The notes under the pieces: model-generated
Databases searched by the model: none
Told to the model about the DNA's origin: nothing
What the model saw: the letters and a program-made list of their open reading frames with translations, nothing else
Position numbers and translations under genes: made by a program
Origin: SZUA-36 sp963801195
GTDB lineage: Bacteria > Pseudomonadota > Gammaproteobacteria > Xanthomonadales > SZUA-36
Length of the DNA stretch: 64,000 nt
Direction of reading: 5' to 3'
Assembly: GCA_963801195.1 (NCBI GenBank)
Contig: CAWDDX010000003.1
Coordinates: 744,001 to 808,000 of the forward strand
In this document: in pieces, positions 1 to 8,333 of the stretch
Position numbering within the stretch: the first letter of the stretch is position 1
Layout: every line of letters starts with the position of its first letter

Positions 1-22
1 CGGGCTTTTTTGATTCACCAAG

Positions 23-1285
23 CTACTGAAGCAGATTTCTGACCGCACTCAGCGTCAGGTCCAGGGCTCCCCTGTTTTTCTCAACCAGGTCCCTGCCCGC
101 CTGTCCCATCATGTCACGTAACACACCGTCATTTAATATTTGTACCGCAGCCTGCCGGAATTCTTGTTGGTTCGTGACACGCATGGCCGCCTTGCAATGC
201 AGAAGCTGAGCGGCGATTTCCCGGGCGTTGTCCATGTTGGGACCCAGTAAAACCGGTTTGCCCAATGCCGCAGGCTCAAGTGCGTTATGTCCACCCTGGT
301 CACCCATGCTGCCGCCGACAAAAGTGGCATCAGCACAAGCATAATAGACCATGAGTTCACCGATGGTATCTATGACAAAGCACTGTGTTTGCGCTGAGCA
401 AACCTCACCCTGGCTATGCAGGTCGGTTCTTAGCCCGGCGGCTATTGCCAGATGCGTTGCACGGGCGAAACGCTCCGGATAGCGTGGCACCAGGATCAGC
501 AGTGCTTCCGGTAAGGTTTTCAATAAATCCGTAAAGGCGGGAATAACGACGTTTTCATCTTCTTCGTGTGTGCTTCCGGCGACCAGCACCGGTCGGTCCG
601 CGCCCCAGCGCAAACGCAAGGCCTCCGCTTTTTCTTCTAGGCTCGCCGCAACGCTCAAATCAAACTTGAGATTACCCGTCATATCAGTGCATTCGGGTTT
701 TGCGCCGCAGAGCTTAAACCGTTCTGCATCAGCGCTGCTTTGAGCCCCTATCCAGGATATGCTTCGCAGAACCTCTCCTGTAAACCCGGGGATACGCCGA
801 AACCGCCTGACCGAACGCGCGGAAAGCCGGGCATTTGCGATCAGCACGGGTATGTTCGAACGCCGTGCTTCAAGGTACAGGTTTGGCCAGATCTCGGTTT
901 CCATCACGATGATCAGGCGTGGTTGAAGACGTCGCAGGAACCGCCGAACTGCACCCGCCAGGTCGAGCGGCATATAGGCATGGGAAACCCTGTCACCCAA
1001 CTCATGCTTTACCCGCTCTGAACCGGTGGGGGTAAACGTAGTAACCATAAGCGGAATGTCGGGATAGGTTTTGAGGAGCGTCCAGATCAGGGGGCCGGAG
1101 GCGTTGAATTCCCCAACCGATGCGGCATGTACAAGAATACCGCCCTTCCGGCTATCAACCGGTATGAAACCAAGGCGCTCGCGCCAGCGGCCCAGGTAAG
1201 CGCGGTCACGCAGACCGCGGAATGCGAAATACAGCAAAATCGCCGGGGTGGCCAGAATGATCAGAAAGGAATAGATAAACCGCAT
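23..1285 (-). CDS. waaA: 3-deoxy-D-manno-octulosonic acid (Kdo) transferase
   Basis: WaaA/KdtA moves Kdo from CMP-Kdo onto the lipid A precursor at the inner face of the inner membrane, the first step of LPS core assembly. The 420-residue length is normal. It has an N-terminal membrane anchor (about residues 4-22), the HAASVGEF motif with the family's catalytic glutamate near residue 59, the METEIWPN motif, and a C-terminal GT-B half containing GGHNALEPAALGKP. It is last in a minus-strand LPS run and starts 3 bp after the upstream ligase gene. The first bases of the window (AAAAAAGCCCG on this strand) look like the left arm of a terminator cut by the window edge. Confidence 0.95.
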   Translation of the reverse strand: MRFIYSFLIILATPAILLYFAFRGLRDRAYLGRWRERLGFIPVDSRKGGILVHAASVGEFNASGPLIWTLLKTYPDIPLMVTTFTPTGSERVKHELGDRVSHAYMPLDLAGAVRRFLRRLQPRLIIVMETEIWPNLYLEARRSNIPVLIANARLSARSVRRFRRIPGFTGEVLRSISWIGAQSSADAERFKLCGAKPECTDMTGNLKFDLSVAASLEEKAEALRLRWGADRPVLVAGSTHEEDENVVIPAFTDLLKTLPEALLILVPRYPERFARATHLAIAAGLRTDLHSQGEVCSAQTQCFVIDTIGELMVYYACADATFVGGSMGDQGGHNALEPAALGKPVLLGPNMDNAREIAAQLLHCKAAMRVTNQQEFRQAAVQILNDGVLRDMMGQAGRDLVEKNRGALDLTLSAVRNLLQ

Positions 1286-1288
1286 TGC

Positions 1289-2536
1289 CTAACCGGGTTG
1301 GTTGTCGATACAAGCAGCCCAGAGCCCGAACAATATCCATATCAACGATGACATGTAAGTGCCAAAGAGTGCGAAATGCGAGTTGAAAGGGAAAAGGATC
1401 AGTGCCAGTGCCAGCGCAAAAGGAAAGACCTCGTTGTGTCGTGTCGGCGTCATGCTCCGCCAGAAACGGAGCACCAGCACAAATCCTGCGATCAGGCCCA
1501 GCAAGCCGATGCTGCCGGTATCCGCCATGACTTCGAGTATCAGGTTATGTGCGTGTGTCGCACCGGATTTACCTCCCGAGTTTCGAATGTGGATATCATC
1601 CGGTGCCGCGTATTCCATGTAGGCTTTGGGAAAAGCCCGGACACCCACACCGTTGACAGGATGCGCCTGGAACATCACCAGGCTGGTCTTGAAAATTGGC
1701 ATACGCAGATTGCTTGCAGCGCTGATGGCCTCGTGCGATCCCTCGGTTACGATCAACGACTGTTCAAGCCTTGCCTGGAATAGCGGGGACACCAGGTAGC
1801 TGCCAATGATAGCGGTGACCACAAATACCGGAATGGACAGGGAAGCTTTTCTTAATTCCCGGTTTTCACGCCGGGTCATCAACCACATGTAGACCACCAG
1901 TACCAAGCCCATGGTAAGCCAACCGGCACGCATACCGGCGATAAGCACTGCGCCCAGGATCAGGGTGAAAGCACCCACCCAGGCCCAGGCCGGCCAGTGT
2001 CTGCGCGCGTGTTCCAGGAGCAGTGGAGAAAGCATCGCCAGGGTCGGTCCAAAAAACTGGTACTTTTGCACGAACAGGGCGTTCAGCCGGTCGGGATTCA
2101 TCGCGATACCAAACAGATCAGCACCAAAAATCAATTGCACAAAACCATCCACGGCCCAAAAAACCAGTAGAAATGAAGTCCAGCGAATCACGCGCCAACG
2201 CGCCGAATCGGCGTGCAGTAAGACAGACATGCTCAGTACTGCAGCCAAAAAACGCAACGCAGCGATTGAGCTGGTCCAGCTTTTCTGTGGCAGGTAGGAA
2301 TCGAAGCTCGATACCACCATGGGTATCCAGAAACACAGGAATATGGGCACGACGATGATGGAAACACGGCTGATGCGCTGGCGGTGTTCCGCCGAGCGCG
2401 CCAAAAACGGCAGACTGAGCGCAAATGCCGACAATGGAATTTCCGCCAGGCGGCCAATGGGCAGTAATGCAAAAAAAGACACGGCCAGCCATGAAGGCCA
2501 GTCATTCTGCAATCGTTTGAGCAGTAGTTTCATCAC
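1289..2536 (-). CDS. O-antigen ligase / Wzy-type polysaccharide ligase family membrane protein
   Basis: A 415-residue polytopic membrane protein with about ten hydrophobic segments and a large periplasmic loop (about residues 250-330). The GVGVRAFP and ATHAHNLILEVMADTG stretches are typical of the Wzy_C/WaaL fold; the HAHN-type motif near residue 325 is the part best conserved in O-antigen ligases. Such proteins join polymeric glycan to lipid A-core, or to protein, in the periplasm. Its ATG overlaps the stop of the upstream glycosyltransferase by 4 bp and it is followed by waaA, which fits an LPS ligase. Wzy polymerases and other ligases share the fold, so the acceptor is not certain. Confidence 0.8.
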   Translation of the reverse strand: MMKLLLKRLQNDWPSWLAVSFFALLPIGRLAEIPLSAFALSLPFLARSAEHRQRISRVSIIVVPIFLCFWIPMVVSSFDSYLPQKSWTSSIAALRFLAAVLSMSVLLHADSARWRVIRWTSFLLVFWAVDGFVQLIFGADLFGIAMNPDRLNALFVQKYQFFGPTLAMLSPLLLEHARRHWPAWAWVGAFTLILGAVLIAGMRAGWLTMGLVLVVYMWLMTRRENRELRKASLSIPVFVVTAIIGSYLVSPLFQARLEQSLIVTEGSHEAISAASNLRMPIFKTSLVMFQAHPVNGVGVRAFPKAYMEYAAPDDIHIRNSGGKSGATHAHNLILEVMADTGSIGLLGLIAGFVLVLRFWRSMTPTRHNEVFPFALALALILFPFNSHFALFGTYMSSLIWILFGLWAACIDNQPG

Positions 2537-3642
2537 TCCTCCTTTGCCAGTGCAGCGTGATACAGGCTCATGGTCTGATCCATTGAGGTCCGCAGGGAAA
2601 ATGCATCACTTTTTTCAACCATTGGTGCGTGTTGCAGGAAATCCCGCGTTTTCTGGATCAGGGCCGGCAGGTTGTCCGCTTCAACCGCGCCGGCCTCGAA
2701 CATTTCCGACAGCACCTCCCTGACCCCGCCGTGATTCCACGCAATAACGGGAACACCCAGCGAAAGGGCCTCGGGCACGATACGGCCAAAGGCTTCCGGC
2801 GGATCACTGCAAAGATTAAATACCAGGCTCGATGCCGTCATCCATTCGCGCATGTCCGTCCTGACGCCACAAAAGGTCAGTTTGTCGCTGACGCCATGGC
2901 GTTCGGCAAGACCCTCAAGTTCATTGATGTAACGTGAACCCTGTTTTGCCCGGCCGAGAATGACGGCGTGTATATCATCGAACTCCGGTAGCAGCGCGGC
3001 GAGTAATTCGATGAAAGTGGCGTGACCCTTATAGCGTGACAAACGGCCCGGCAACAGCAGGATTCGTTTGTTTTTGAGCCGGGGAAACTCCGTATACAGG
3101 GACTGCAGCCATTCAGCCGTCGGCCGGTACCCGAACGGGAAATCATCACGGCTGGTGCCGCCGTAAATCGTATGCAAATGCGGGCTATCGGAAGGCAGGT
3201 AGTTTTTGATCGTGTAATTACGGATATGATCTGAAACGGCAACGACGTGATCGCCGCGCGCCATGATCGCACTGTAACTGCTGACCGAATATTGTCCGTG
3301 CATCGAAGTGATAAAAACTGGCCGTTGGTCCGGTGGCAGCTTGCGTAAGGCAAGGTAGCAAATCCAGGCCGGTAACCGGGAGTGGACATGGACGATATCC
3401 ACATGGTTCTCCTGTATCCAGGAACGTATCTGCCGAATGAAACGCAAGGTTGCCAGGCGTTTACGCCCGATCGGCCAGTCCAGCCAGTTCGCGCCCGCGG
3501 CTTTTACCCGTTTTTCCAATGGCCCGTTGGCCGCGATCACGGTAACCCGGTGGCCGGCAGCGATAAGGGCCTCGGTGGTCTCGACGGCTACCAGTTCTGA
3601 GCCACCTATACCGAGAGACACCAGCGCCTGAACTACGTGCAT
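2533..3642 (-). CDS. glycosyltransferase, GT4-like (GT-B fold)
   Basis: A GT-B glycosyltransferase of about 369 residues, probably adding a sugar to LPS core or O-chain on the cytoplasmic side. The N-terminal half has the glycine-rich start GIGGSELVA and HVHSRLPAW. The C-terminal half has LLPGRLSRYKGH and the nucleotide-sugar-binding stretch PEAFGRIVPEALSLGVPVIAW with the E-x7-E pattern of family 4. I chose the ATG at 3642, where homology begins (MHVVQALVS). A GTG at 3678 in the same frame would add 12 residues. It is translationally coupled to the ligase gene (4-bp overlap). The sugar and acceptor cannot be told from sequence. Confidence 0.88.
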   Translation of the reverse strand: MHVVQALVSLGIGGSELVAVETTEALIAAGHRVTVIAANGPLEKRVKAAGANWLDWPIGRKRLATLRFIRQIRSWIQENHVDIVHVHSRLPAWICYLALRKLPPDQRPVFITSMHGQYSVSSYSAIMARGDHVVAVSDHIRNYTIKNYLPSDSPHLHTIYGGTSRDDFPFGYRPTAEWLQSLYTEFPRLKNKRILLLPGRLSRYKGHATFIELLAALLPEFDDIHAVILGRAKQGSRYINELEGLAERHGVSDKLTFCGVRTDMREWMTASSLVFNLCSDPPEAFGRIVPEALSLGVPVIAWNHGGVREVLSEMFEAGAVEADNLPALIQKTRDFLQHAPMVEKSDAFSLRTSMDQTMSLYHAALAKEE

Positions 3643-3724
3643 CGAGGCTGAAGTGCCGGAATCGGGACAACCAGGCACAGCAGGTTCAGAAAACTCACAA
3701 TCTTTTACCTGCCGTGTTTACGAT

Positions 3725-3937
3725 TCACTTGTCTGTCAATATGAAATGCGTACCACAATACGGGCAACTGGCTTCACCTGTCTCCTCAATGGGCAAATAT
3801 ACCCGGGGGTGTGCGTTCCAGAGTTTCTGATTCGGTTGAGGACAGGAAAGCGGTAGATCGGTACGACCCACTTCAACCCGCGTTTGTGTATTTGCATATA
3901 CCAGGCTTTCATCCTGGGCGTCGGTGCGATGAGTCAA
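3725..3937 (-). CDS. small CHCC-type zinc-finger protein
   Basis: A 70-residue protein starting at TTG (3937), with GGAG 8 bases upstream. The much longer ATG-initiated reading frame has no family-like sequence before this point. The C-terminal half carries one Cys (LSCPQP), a His (NAHPRVYLP) and a final CPYCG, the C-H-C-C zinc ligands of the zf-CHCC family, which is related to mitochondrial complex I subunit NDUFS6. These small proteins are often found next to glnE/ilvE and LPS genes in gammaproteobacteria, and the position here, just after glnE, matches. The molecular function in bacteria is not established. Confidence 0.8.
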   Translation of the reverse strand: MTHRTDAQDESLVYANTQTRVEVGRTDLPLSCPQPNQKLWNAHPRVYLPIEETGEASCPYCGTHFILTDK

Positions 3938-3968
3938 GTTTTCATCTCCACAAAAAAGAAAGTGTATT

Positions 3969-6623
3969 CTACCCCAATATCTCATCACATAATGCCTGCG
4001 CGATACCGGGCAGGAAAGCGGCATTGGAGCCGTCGTTATCATCCACCAGTGCGGATCGCAGTCGTGCCTGGGCCATCTCCGTGTACGCATTGTCCAATGT
4101 TCTGAAAGTATTGGCATTTATCCAGCCACATTCGTGCAGGGCCCGCAGTTGGCTGCCTACCTGGGTGGACTCAATCAGCCCTGGATGCTTATCGGCATTG
4201 AGAAGCACACCCAGTTGCACCACAAACTCGATATCCAGCATACCCCCACGGCTATCCTTGAGCATATTGGCATTGCCATGTTCGGTCCGGATACGTTCCC
4301 GCATGTCCCGAACCTCGGCTTTGACGAGGTCTTTATCACGCTCCGACGTCAATACCTGTTGTCGAATGATGGCAAAACCATCGGCCGTTAGCGCATCTCC
4401 GGCCACCGCCCTGGCACGCGACAATGCCTGTAGCTCCCAGACCCAGGCCTCCTCGGCCTGGTATCGTCCGAATGCCTCTATGCTCGAAACCAGTAAACCG
4501 GCCCGTCCGTTTGGCCTCAACCGGGCATCAATGCTGTACAGCCGTCCGGAAGGGGTAGTCGCAGACATCAGGCTAAGCATGCGGCGTGCGATATTGGTAT
4601 GGTAAAGCTCAGCCGTAAGCGGTCGTGTGCCATTAGAGACTTCCTGGGTGGAGCGGTATAAAAAAATCAGGTCCAGATCGGAGTCAAAACTCAATGAACA
4701 GGCACCGAGACTGCCATAGGCAATAACGGCAAGTCCGGTACCGGGCAGGTTGCCATGGCGGGATTCAACCTCCTGCTGTGACAATAACAATACGGCCTGG
4801 ACGAGGTTTTCGGCGAGCAGGCTCAATGTGAAACTGGCGTCGGTTGCCGACATGGTTGACTTCAGCACGGCGACCGCGATCCGCAGATTGGTGGCCTGCT
4901 TGAAATAGTTCAGTTCCTGCAATCTTGTTTCGGTATCCTCACTGCCTTTCAAAATTCGCCGGACACCCGCCTGGATGTCTTTCAGTGTGAACGGGTGCGC
5001 GCCGAGGCTGGGGTCGATAAGCTCATCCAGTAGTGCGGGGTAGCGGGTCACCGTATCCGCGACGCGTTTGCTGGCTTTAAACAACGTCAGCATGGAGCGG
5101 GTCGCAGCGGGATTTTGCACCAGTAGCGACAAGTAGGCGCTGCGTCGGCATATGGCGGAAACCAGGTCGAGAACACGATTGACAACGGAATCATCCATCG
5201 ACAAGGCATCGAAACGCTCCAGCAGTAGGGGCATGAACTGGTCCAGACGTTGGGAAGCGCGTTGGCTGAGTGAAAGCCGGCTTAGCCGTTTGACGAATGT
5301 GGACAAGGGATTGTGGTAAAAAACTTCAGTGTTTTTCTCCTGCGCGGTGTTTCTTATCCTTTGCCAGTAACTGCTCCACCGGTTGGTTTCATCCGCGGGT
5401 TCATCGGGTTGGGGCAGGCTTTGTTCGAAAAGCTGCTGTACATTTTCCCGCGTACGTTTGAGTGCAAGCTGGAACCCCCTGAAATCCTCGTAACCCATGG
5501 CCCGTGCGACCCTCAAACCATCTTCACCTTGCGGAACCCGGTGGGTCTGCTGATCGTGCAGGGCCTGGATACGATTTTCTGTTTTTCTTAAAAACCGGTA
5601 AGAAGTCATCAGGGTTGAAACCGATTCATCAGACAGCATCTGAAGTTTGCTCAAGCTGGCCGCGGCCTTGAAAATCGACGGGGTTTGCAGGTCGGTCTCC
5701 CGACCGCCGCGGAGTAACTGAAAAGTCTGCACCAGGAATTCAATCTCCCGTATGCCGCCGGGACCGCGTTTGACGTCATCCAGGCGGTCTTTCCGCAAAG
5801 CGTCTTCACGAACGTTCGCATGCATGGTGCGCAAGGCTTCGATGGCGCCGAAATCGATGTAACGACGATAGACAAACGGTTTTAGCAGTTTCAAAAGTTG
5901 TTGACCGGAATCGATGTCACCGGCAACCGGGCGCGCCTTGATCAGGGCATAGCGCTCCCAGTCACGGCCCTCACGTTGATAATATTGCTCAAGTGCGGCA
6001 AAACTGCTGACCAGCGGGCCGGAATCTCCAAAAGGCCGCAAGCGGGTATCGACGCGAAAACAAAAACCTTCCGCGGTAACTTCCGACAGGCTGCGGATGA
6101 TGCTTCGCGCAAGGCGGGTAAAAAACTGTTCATTGGCCAGACCCCGGCGACCATCGCAAACGCCCCGTTCCGGATAACAAAAAATAATATCCACGTCCGA
6201 CGAAAGGTTGAGTTCACGGCCACCCAGCTTGCCGAGACCTATGACGATGATTTTTTGTGGCTGACCCGCGGGGTTTCGAGGTATACCGTGCTTTTCCTCG
6301 GATGCCAGGCTATGAAAACTGACCGCGGCTTGCAGGCAGAGGTCGGCAAGTGTACTCAGGTCGGCCAATATGTCATCCACTGGCGCGAGTTCATGCAGGT
6401 CGCGCCAGATAAGGCGCATCATTTCCAGGTTCCGAAAATCTCTGAGTGCGGAATCCAGGCCGCTTTTTTCAATCCCGGCAGCAAGTTGGTCAGCGTTTGG
6501 AGGGCTGGTGTTTTCGAGTCTTCCGGACGCCCGCAGTGCTTCCAGCCAGTCCGGATGTCGCTCTATCAACCGGGTCAGAAAGGGGCTGCAATCCAGAATC
6601 CGGCTTTGGCTGCTTGACAACAT
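3969..6623 (-). CDS. glnE: bifunctional glutamine synthetase adenylyltransferase / deadenylase
   Basis: GlnE adds AMP to glutamine synthetase and removes it, in response to PII, and so tunes ammonium assimilation. It has two nucleotidyltransferase halves. The N-terminal deadenylase domain has GKLGGRELN then SSDVDIIF. The C-terminal adenylyltransferase domain has DSDLDLIFLY, so both DxD metal sites are kept. The C-terminal copy is diverged just before DxD (YGSLGACSLSF instead of GKLGGxEL). I start it at ATG 6623 (MLSSSQSRIL); the open frame extends 30 codons further without family-like sequence. At 884 residues it is somewhat short for the family (usually about 940-980). The CHCC protein follows 31 bp downstream. 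Confidence 0.95.
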   Translation of the reverse strand: MLSSSQSRILDCSPFLTRLIERHPDWLEALRASGRLENTSPPNADQLAAGIEKSGLDSALRDFRNLEMMRLIWRDLHELAPVDDILADLSTLADLCLQAAVSFHSLASEEKHGIPRNPAGQPQKIIVIGLGKLGGRELNLSSDVDIIFCYPERGVCDGRRGLANEQFFTRLARSIIRSLSEVTAEGFCFRVDTRLRPFGDSGPLVSSFAALEQYYQREGRDWERYALIKARPVAGDIDSGQQLLKLLKPFVYRRYIDFGAIEALRTMHANVREDALRKDRLDDVKRGPGGIREIEFLVQTFQLLRGGRETDLQTPSIFKAAASLSKLQMLSDESVSTLMTSYRFLRKTENRIQALHDQQTHRVPQGEDGLRVARAMGYEDFRGFQLALKRTRENVQQLFEQSLPQPDEPADETNRWSSYWQRIRNTAQEKNTEVFYHNPLSTFVKRLSRLSLSQRASQRLDQFMPLLLERFDALSMDDSVVNRVLDLVSAICRRSAYLSLLVQNPAATRSMLTLFKASKRVADTVTRYPALLDELIDPSLGAHPFTLKDIQAGVRRILKGSEDTETRLQELNYFKQATNLRIAVAVLKSTMSATDASFTLSLLAENLVQAVLLLSQQEVESRHGNLPGTGLAVIAYGSLGACSLSFDSDLDLIFLYRSTQEVSNGTRPLTAELYHTNIARRMLSLMSATTPSGRLYSIDARLRPNGRAGLLVSSIEAFGRYQAEEAWVWELQALSRARAVAGDALTADGFAIIRQQVLTSERDKDLVKAEVRDMRERIRTEHGNANMLKDSRGGMLDIEFVVQLGVLLNADKHPGLIESTQVGSQLRALHECGWINANTFRTLDNAYTEMAQARLRSALVDDNDGSNAAFLPGIAQALCDEILG

Positions 6624-6690
6624 GCATAGAGTATAGCCCCGGACGCGAGGATGGAGAGACTCAAAATTTCGCTCGACCTTCGCGCAGAGA

Positions 6691-6707
6691 TGTCCCGCGC
6701 CGGGACA
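6691..6707. other. 7-bp perfect hairpin between permease gene and glnE
   Basis: TGTCCCG and CGGGACA flank a 3-base loop. There is no T-run on either strand, so it is not a canonical terminator. It could give RNA structure between the two co-directional genes, or be a dyad binding site. Confidence 0.35.
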
Positions 6708-6729
6708 CCACAAACTTTATGTTATCGGG

Positions 6730-8091
6730 CTAACCCGCGACGATCGGATGGTTAAAGAAATCGAAAAAGAAATAGAAGACGAGACTGGACATGATCAATG
6801 TCACCAGCATCGCCGGCGTCCCCTTGCGGAACCAGATACCGGGGGTGATGGCCAACGAGGGATCATTTTCACGTTTCGCCAGTCTTTCGGAAATCGTGAC
6901 GATATAGACATTGGCGGTAGATCCGATGTGCGTGCCGTTGCCACCCATGCCTACTCCAACAGCCAGGGCCCACCACAAGGGCATCACGTTTACACCCTGT
7001 TGCTCCATTCCAAGCAGGATCGGGATCATTGCAGCGGTGAACGGGATGTTGTCGATGGCGGCTGAAAGTATCGCGGCGAACCACAAGAGTACCAGTGTTG
7101 CGGTTAACAGGTCGTGCTTGACAAATGGAATTATGAACTGGCCGAGATAGCGCAGAAACCCGCTGTGCTCCACACCTCCAACCAGGATGAACAGTGAGAT
7201 AAAGAAGATCAGTAGCGGGATTTCCACGTCCTCCATCGCATGGTCCATCTCAACCCTTCGCGCGATGAATAACAGCAGCGTCAGGCCGGTGGCCGAGACC
7301 ATCCATGGCTCCCAGTCAATCCTGTGGTGTATAACAAACAACACCACCATGAGCCCCAGCACGAACACACTCTGGTACCAGAGTTTGCGGTCGGTGTACC
7401 TCGCCTTTTCAGCAAATTCCCCGACCGGTGCCACGTGCAATTCGGGTTTTACCGCCAACTCTTTGCGAAACAGGAGCCTCAGGGATGCCAGGATGCTTAT
7501 CCAGGCGATAAAAACGATACCACCCATGTGATAGAAAAAAGTATTGAAATCAATACCCTTGGCTGAGCCTATCATCAGGTTGGGCGGATCACCGATCAGG
7601 GTGGCCACGCCACCGGTATCGGACAACAGGGCGGCTGCCAGCAGAAAGGGGATCGGCGAAACCTTCATCGATCTCGAGATAAGAATGATGAGAGGACCGA
7701 AAATAACCACCGTGGTCACGTTGTCGAGCAACAGAGAGAGTCCGGTAACTGCCGAGCCCAGCAGTACAAGCAGCACGAATAGATGACCCTTGCTTATCCT
7801 TGCCATGTGAGTGGCCATGGCGTGGAATCCACCGGTGGGGATCATGATCGAGACGATGGACATCATGCAGCCCAACAGGAAGACAACGTTCCAGTCAACC
7901 GCATGAACGGCGAGGGATGAATTGTAAAAACCATAAAACTGACCCACGATAATCATCGCCAGTCCGCCGAGCATGGCAAATTTTGCCCGGTGATAACCAT
8001 GCAGGTTCTCGGTGAAAATACCGATAAAAGTTGCCGCAAGCACAATACCGGACATGAGCATTGCATCATTTAGAACAAGCACTTCTGCCAC
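6730..8091 (-). CDS. ArsB/NhaD-superfamily ion permease (NhaD-like Na+/H+ antiporter candidate)
   Basis: A 453-residue integral membrane protein with about 11-12 hydrophobic segments. Motifs match the ArsB/NhaD (ion transporter) superfamily: LDNVTTVVIFGPL near residue 120, LLSDTGGVATLIGDPPNLMIGSA near residue 160, and a second inverted half with SAAIDNIPFTAAMIPI and GNGTHIGSTANV. These Asp/Asn/Thr-rich motifs line the ion path in the NhaD and arsenite-pump families. The start is GTG at 8091 with AGGAG 9 bases upstream. I favour Na+/H+ antiport over arsenite export because no ars genes are near, but the substrate is an inference. Confidence 0.82.
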   Translation of the reverse strand: MAEVLVLNDAMLMSGIVLAATFIGIFTENLHGYHRAKFAMLGGLAMIIVGQFYGFYNSSLAVHAVDWNVVFLLGCMMSIVSIMIPTGGFHAMATHMARISKGHLFVLLVLLGSAVTGLSLLLDNVTTVVIFGPLIILISRSMKVSPIPFLLAAALLSDTGGVATLIGDPPNLMIGSAKGIDFNTFFYHMGGIVFIAWISILASLRLLFRKELAVKPELHVAPVGEFAEKARYTDRKLWYQSVFVLGLMVVLFVIHHRIDWEPWMVSATGLTLLLFIARRVEMDHAMEDVEIPLLIFFISLFILVGGVEHSGFLRYLGQFIIPFVKHDLLTATLVLLWFAAILSAAIDNIPFTAAMIPILLGMEQQGVNVMPLWWALAVGVGMGGNGTHIGSTANVYIVTISERLAKRENDPSLAITPGIWFRKGTPAMLVTLIMSSLVFYFFFDFFNHPIVAG

Positions 8092-8274
8092 GCGGTGATT
8101 CTCCTGGATATTAAGCTGTTGACCCCTGGTGAAATGGATGGAAAAGAACAGCTTGGTATTTCTGGTTCATTCAGGGACCCTGGTAAGGACCCTTTTGTTC
8201 CTTGAAAAAGAAGGTAATCATATGGGATTGCATTTTAAAAGATCAACTGCCGCGTGCGGGGCCTTTTGAAGGTG

Positions 8275-8305
8275 TAAAAAAAACCCCGCCTGTAGGCGGG
8301 GTTTT
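8275..8305 (-). terminator. rho-independent terminator of groES-groEL
   Basis: AAACCCCGCC and GGCGGGGTTT form a 10-bp stem with a 4-base loop. On the minus strand the stem is followed by a run of about eight T. It lies about 30 bp after the groEL stop. Confidence 0.9.
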
Positions 8306-8333
8306 ATTAGGTCTCGGGCTTGGACTACATGAA

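Noticed and set aside
2118..2505. Extra minus-strand frames inside the O-antigen ligase gene
   Set aside because: They are alternate frames of a membrane-protein gene, without family signatures.
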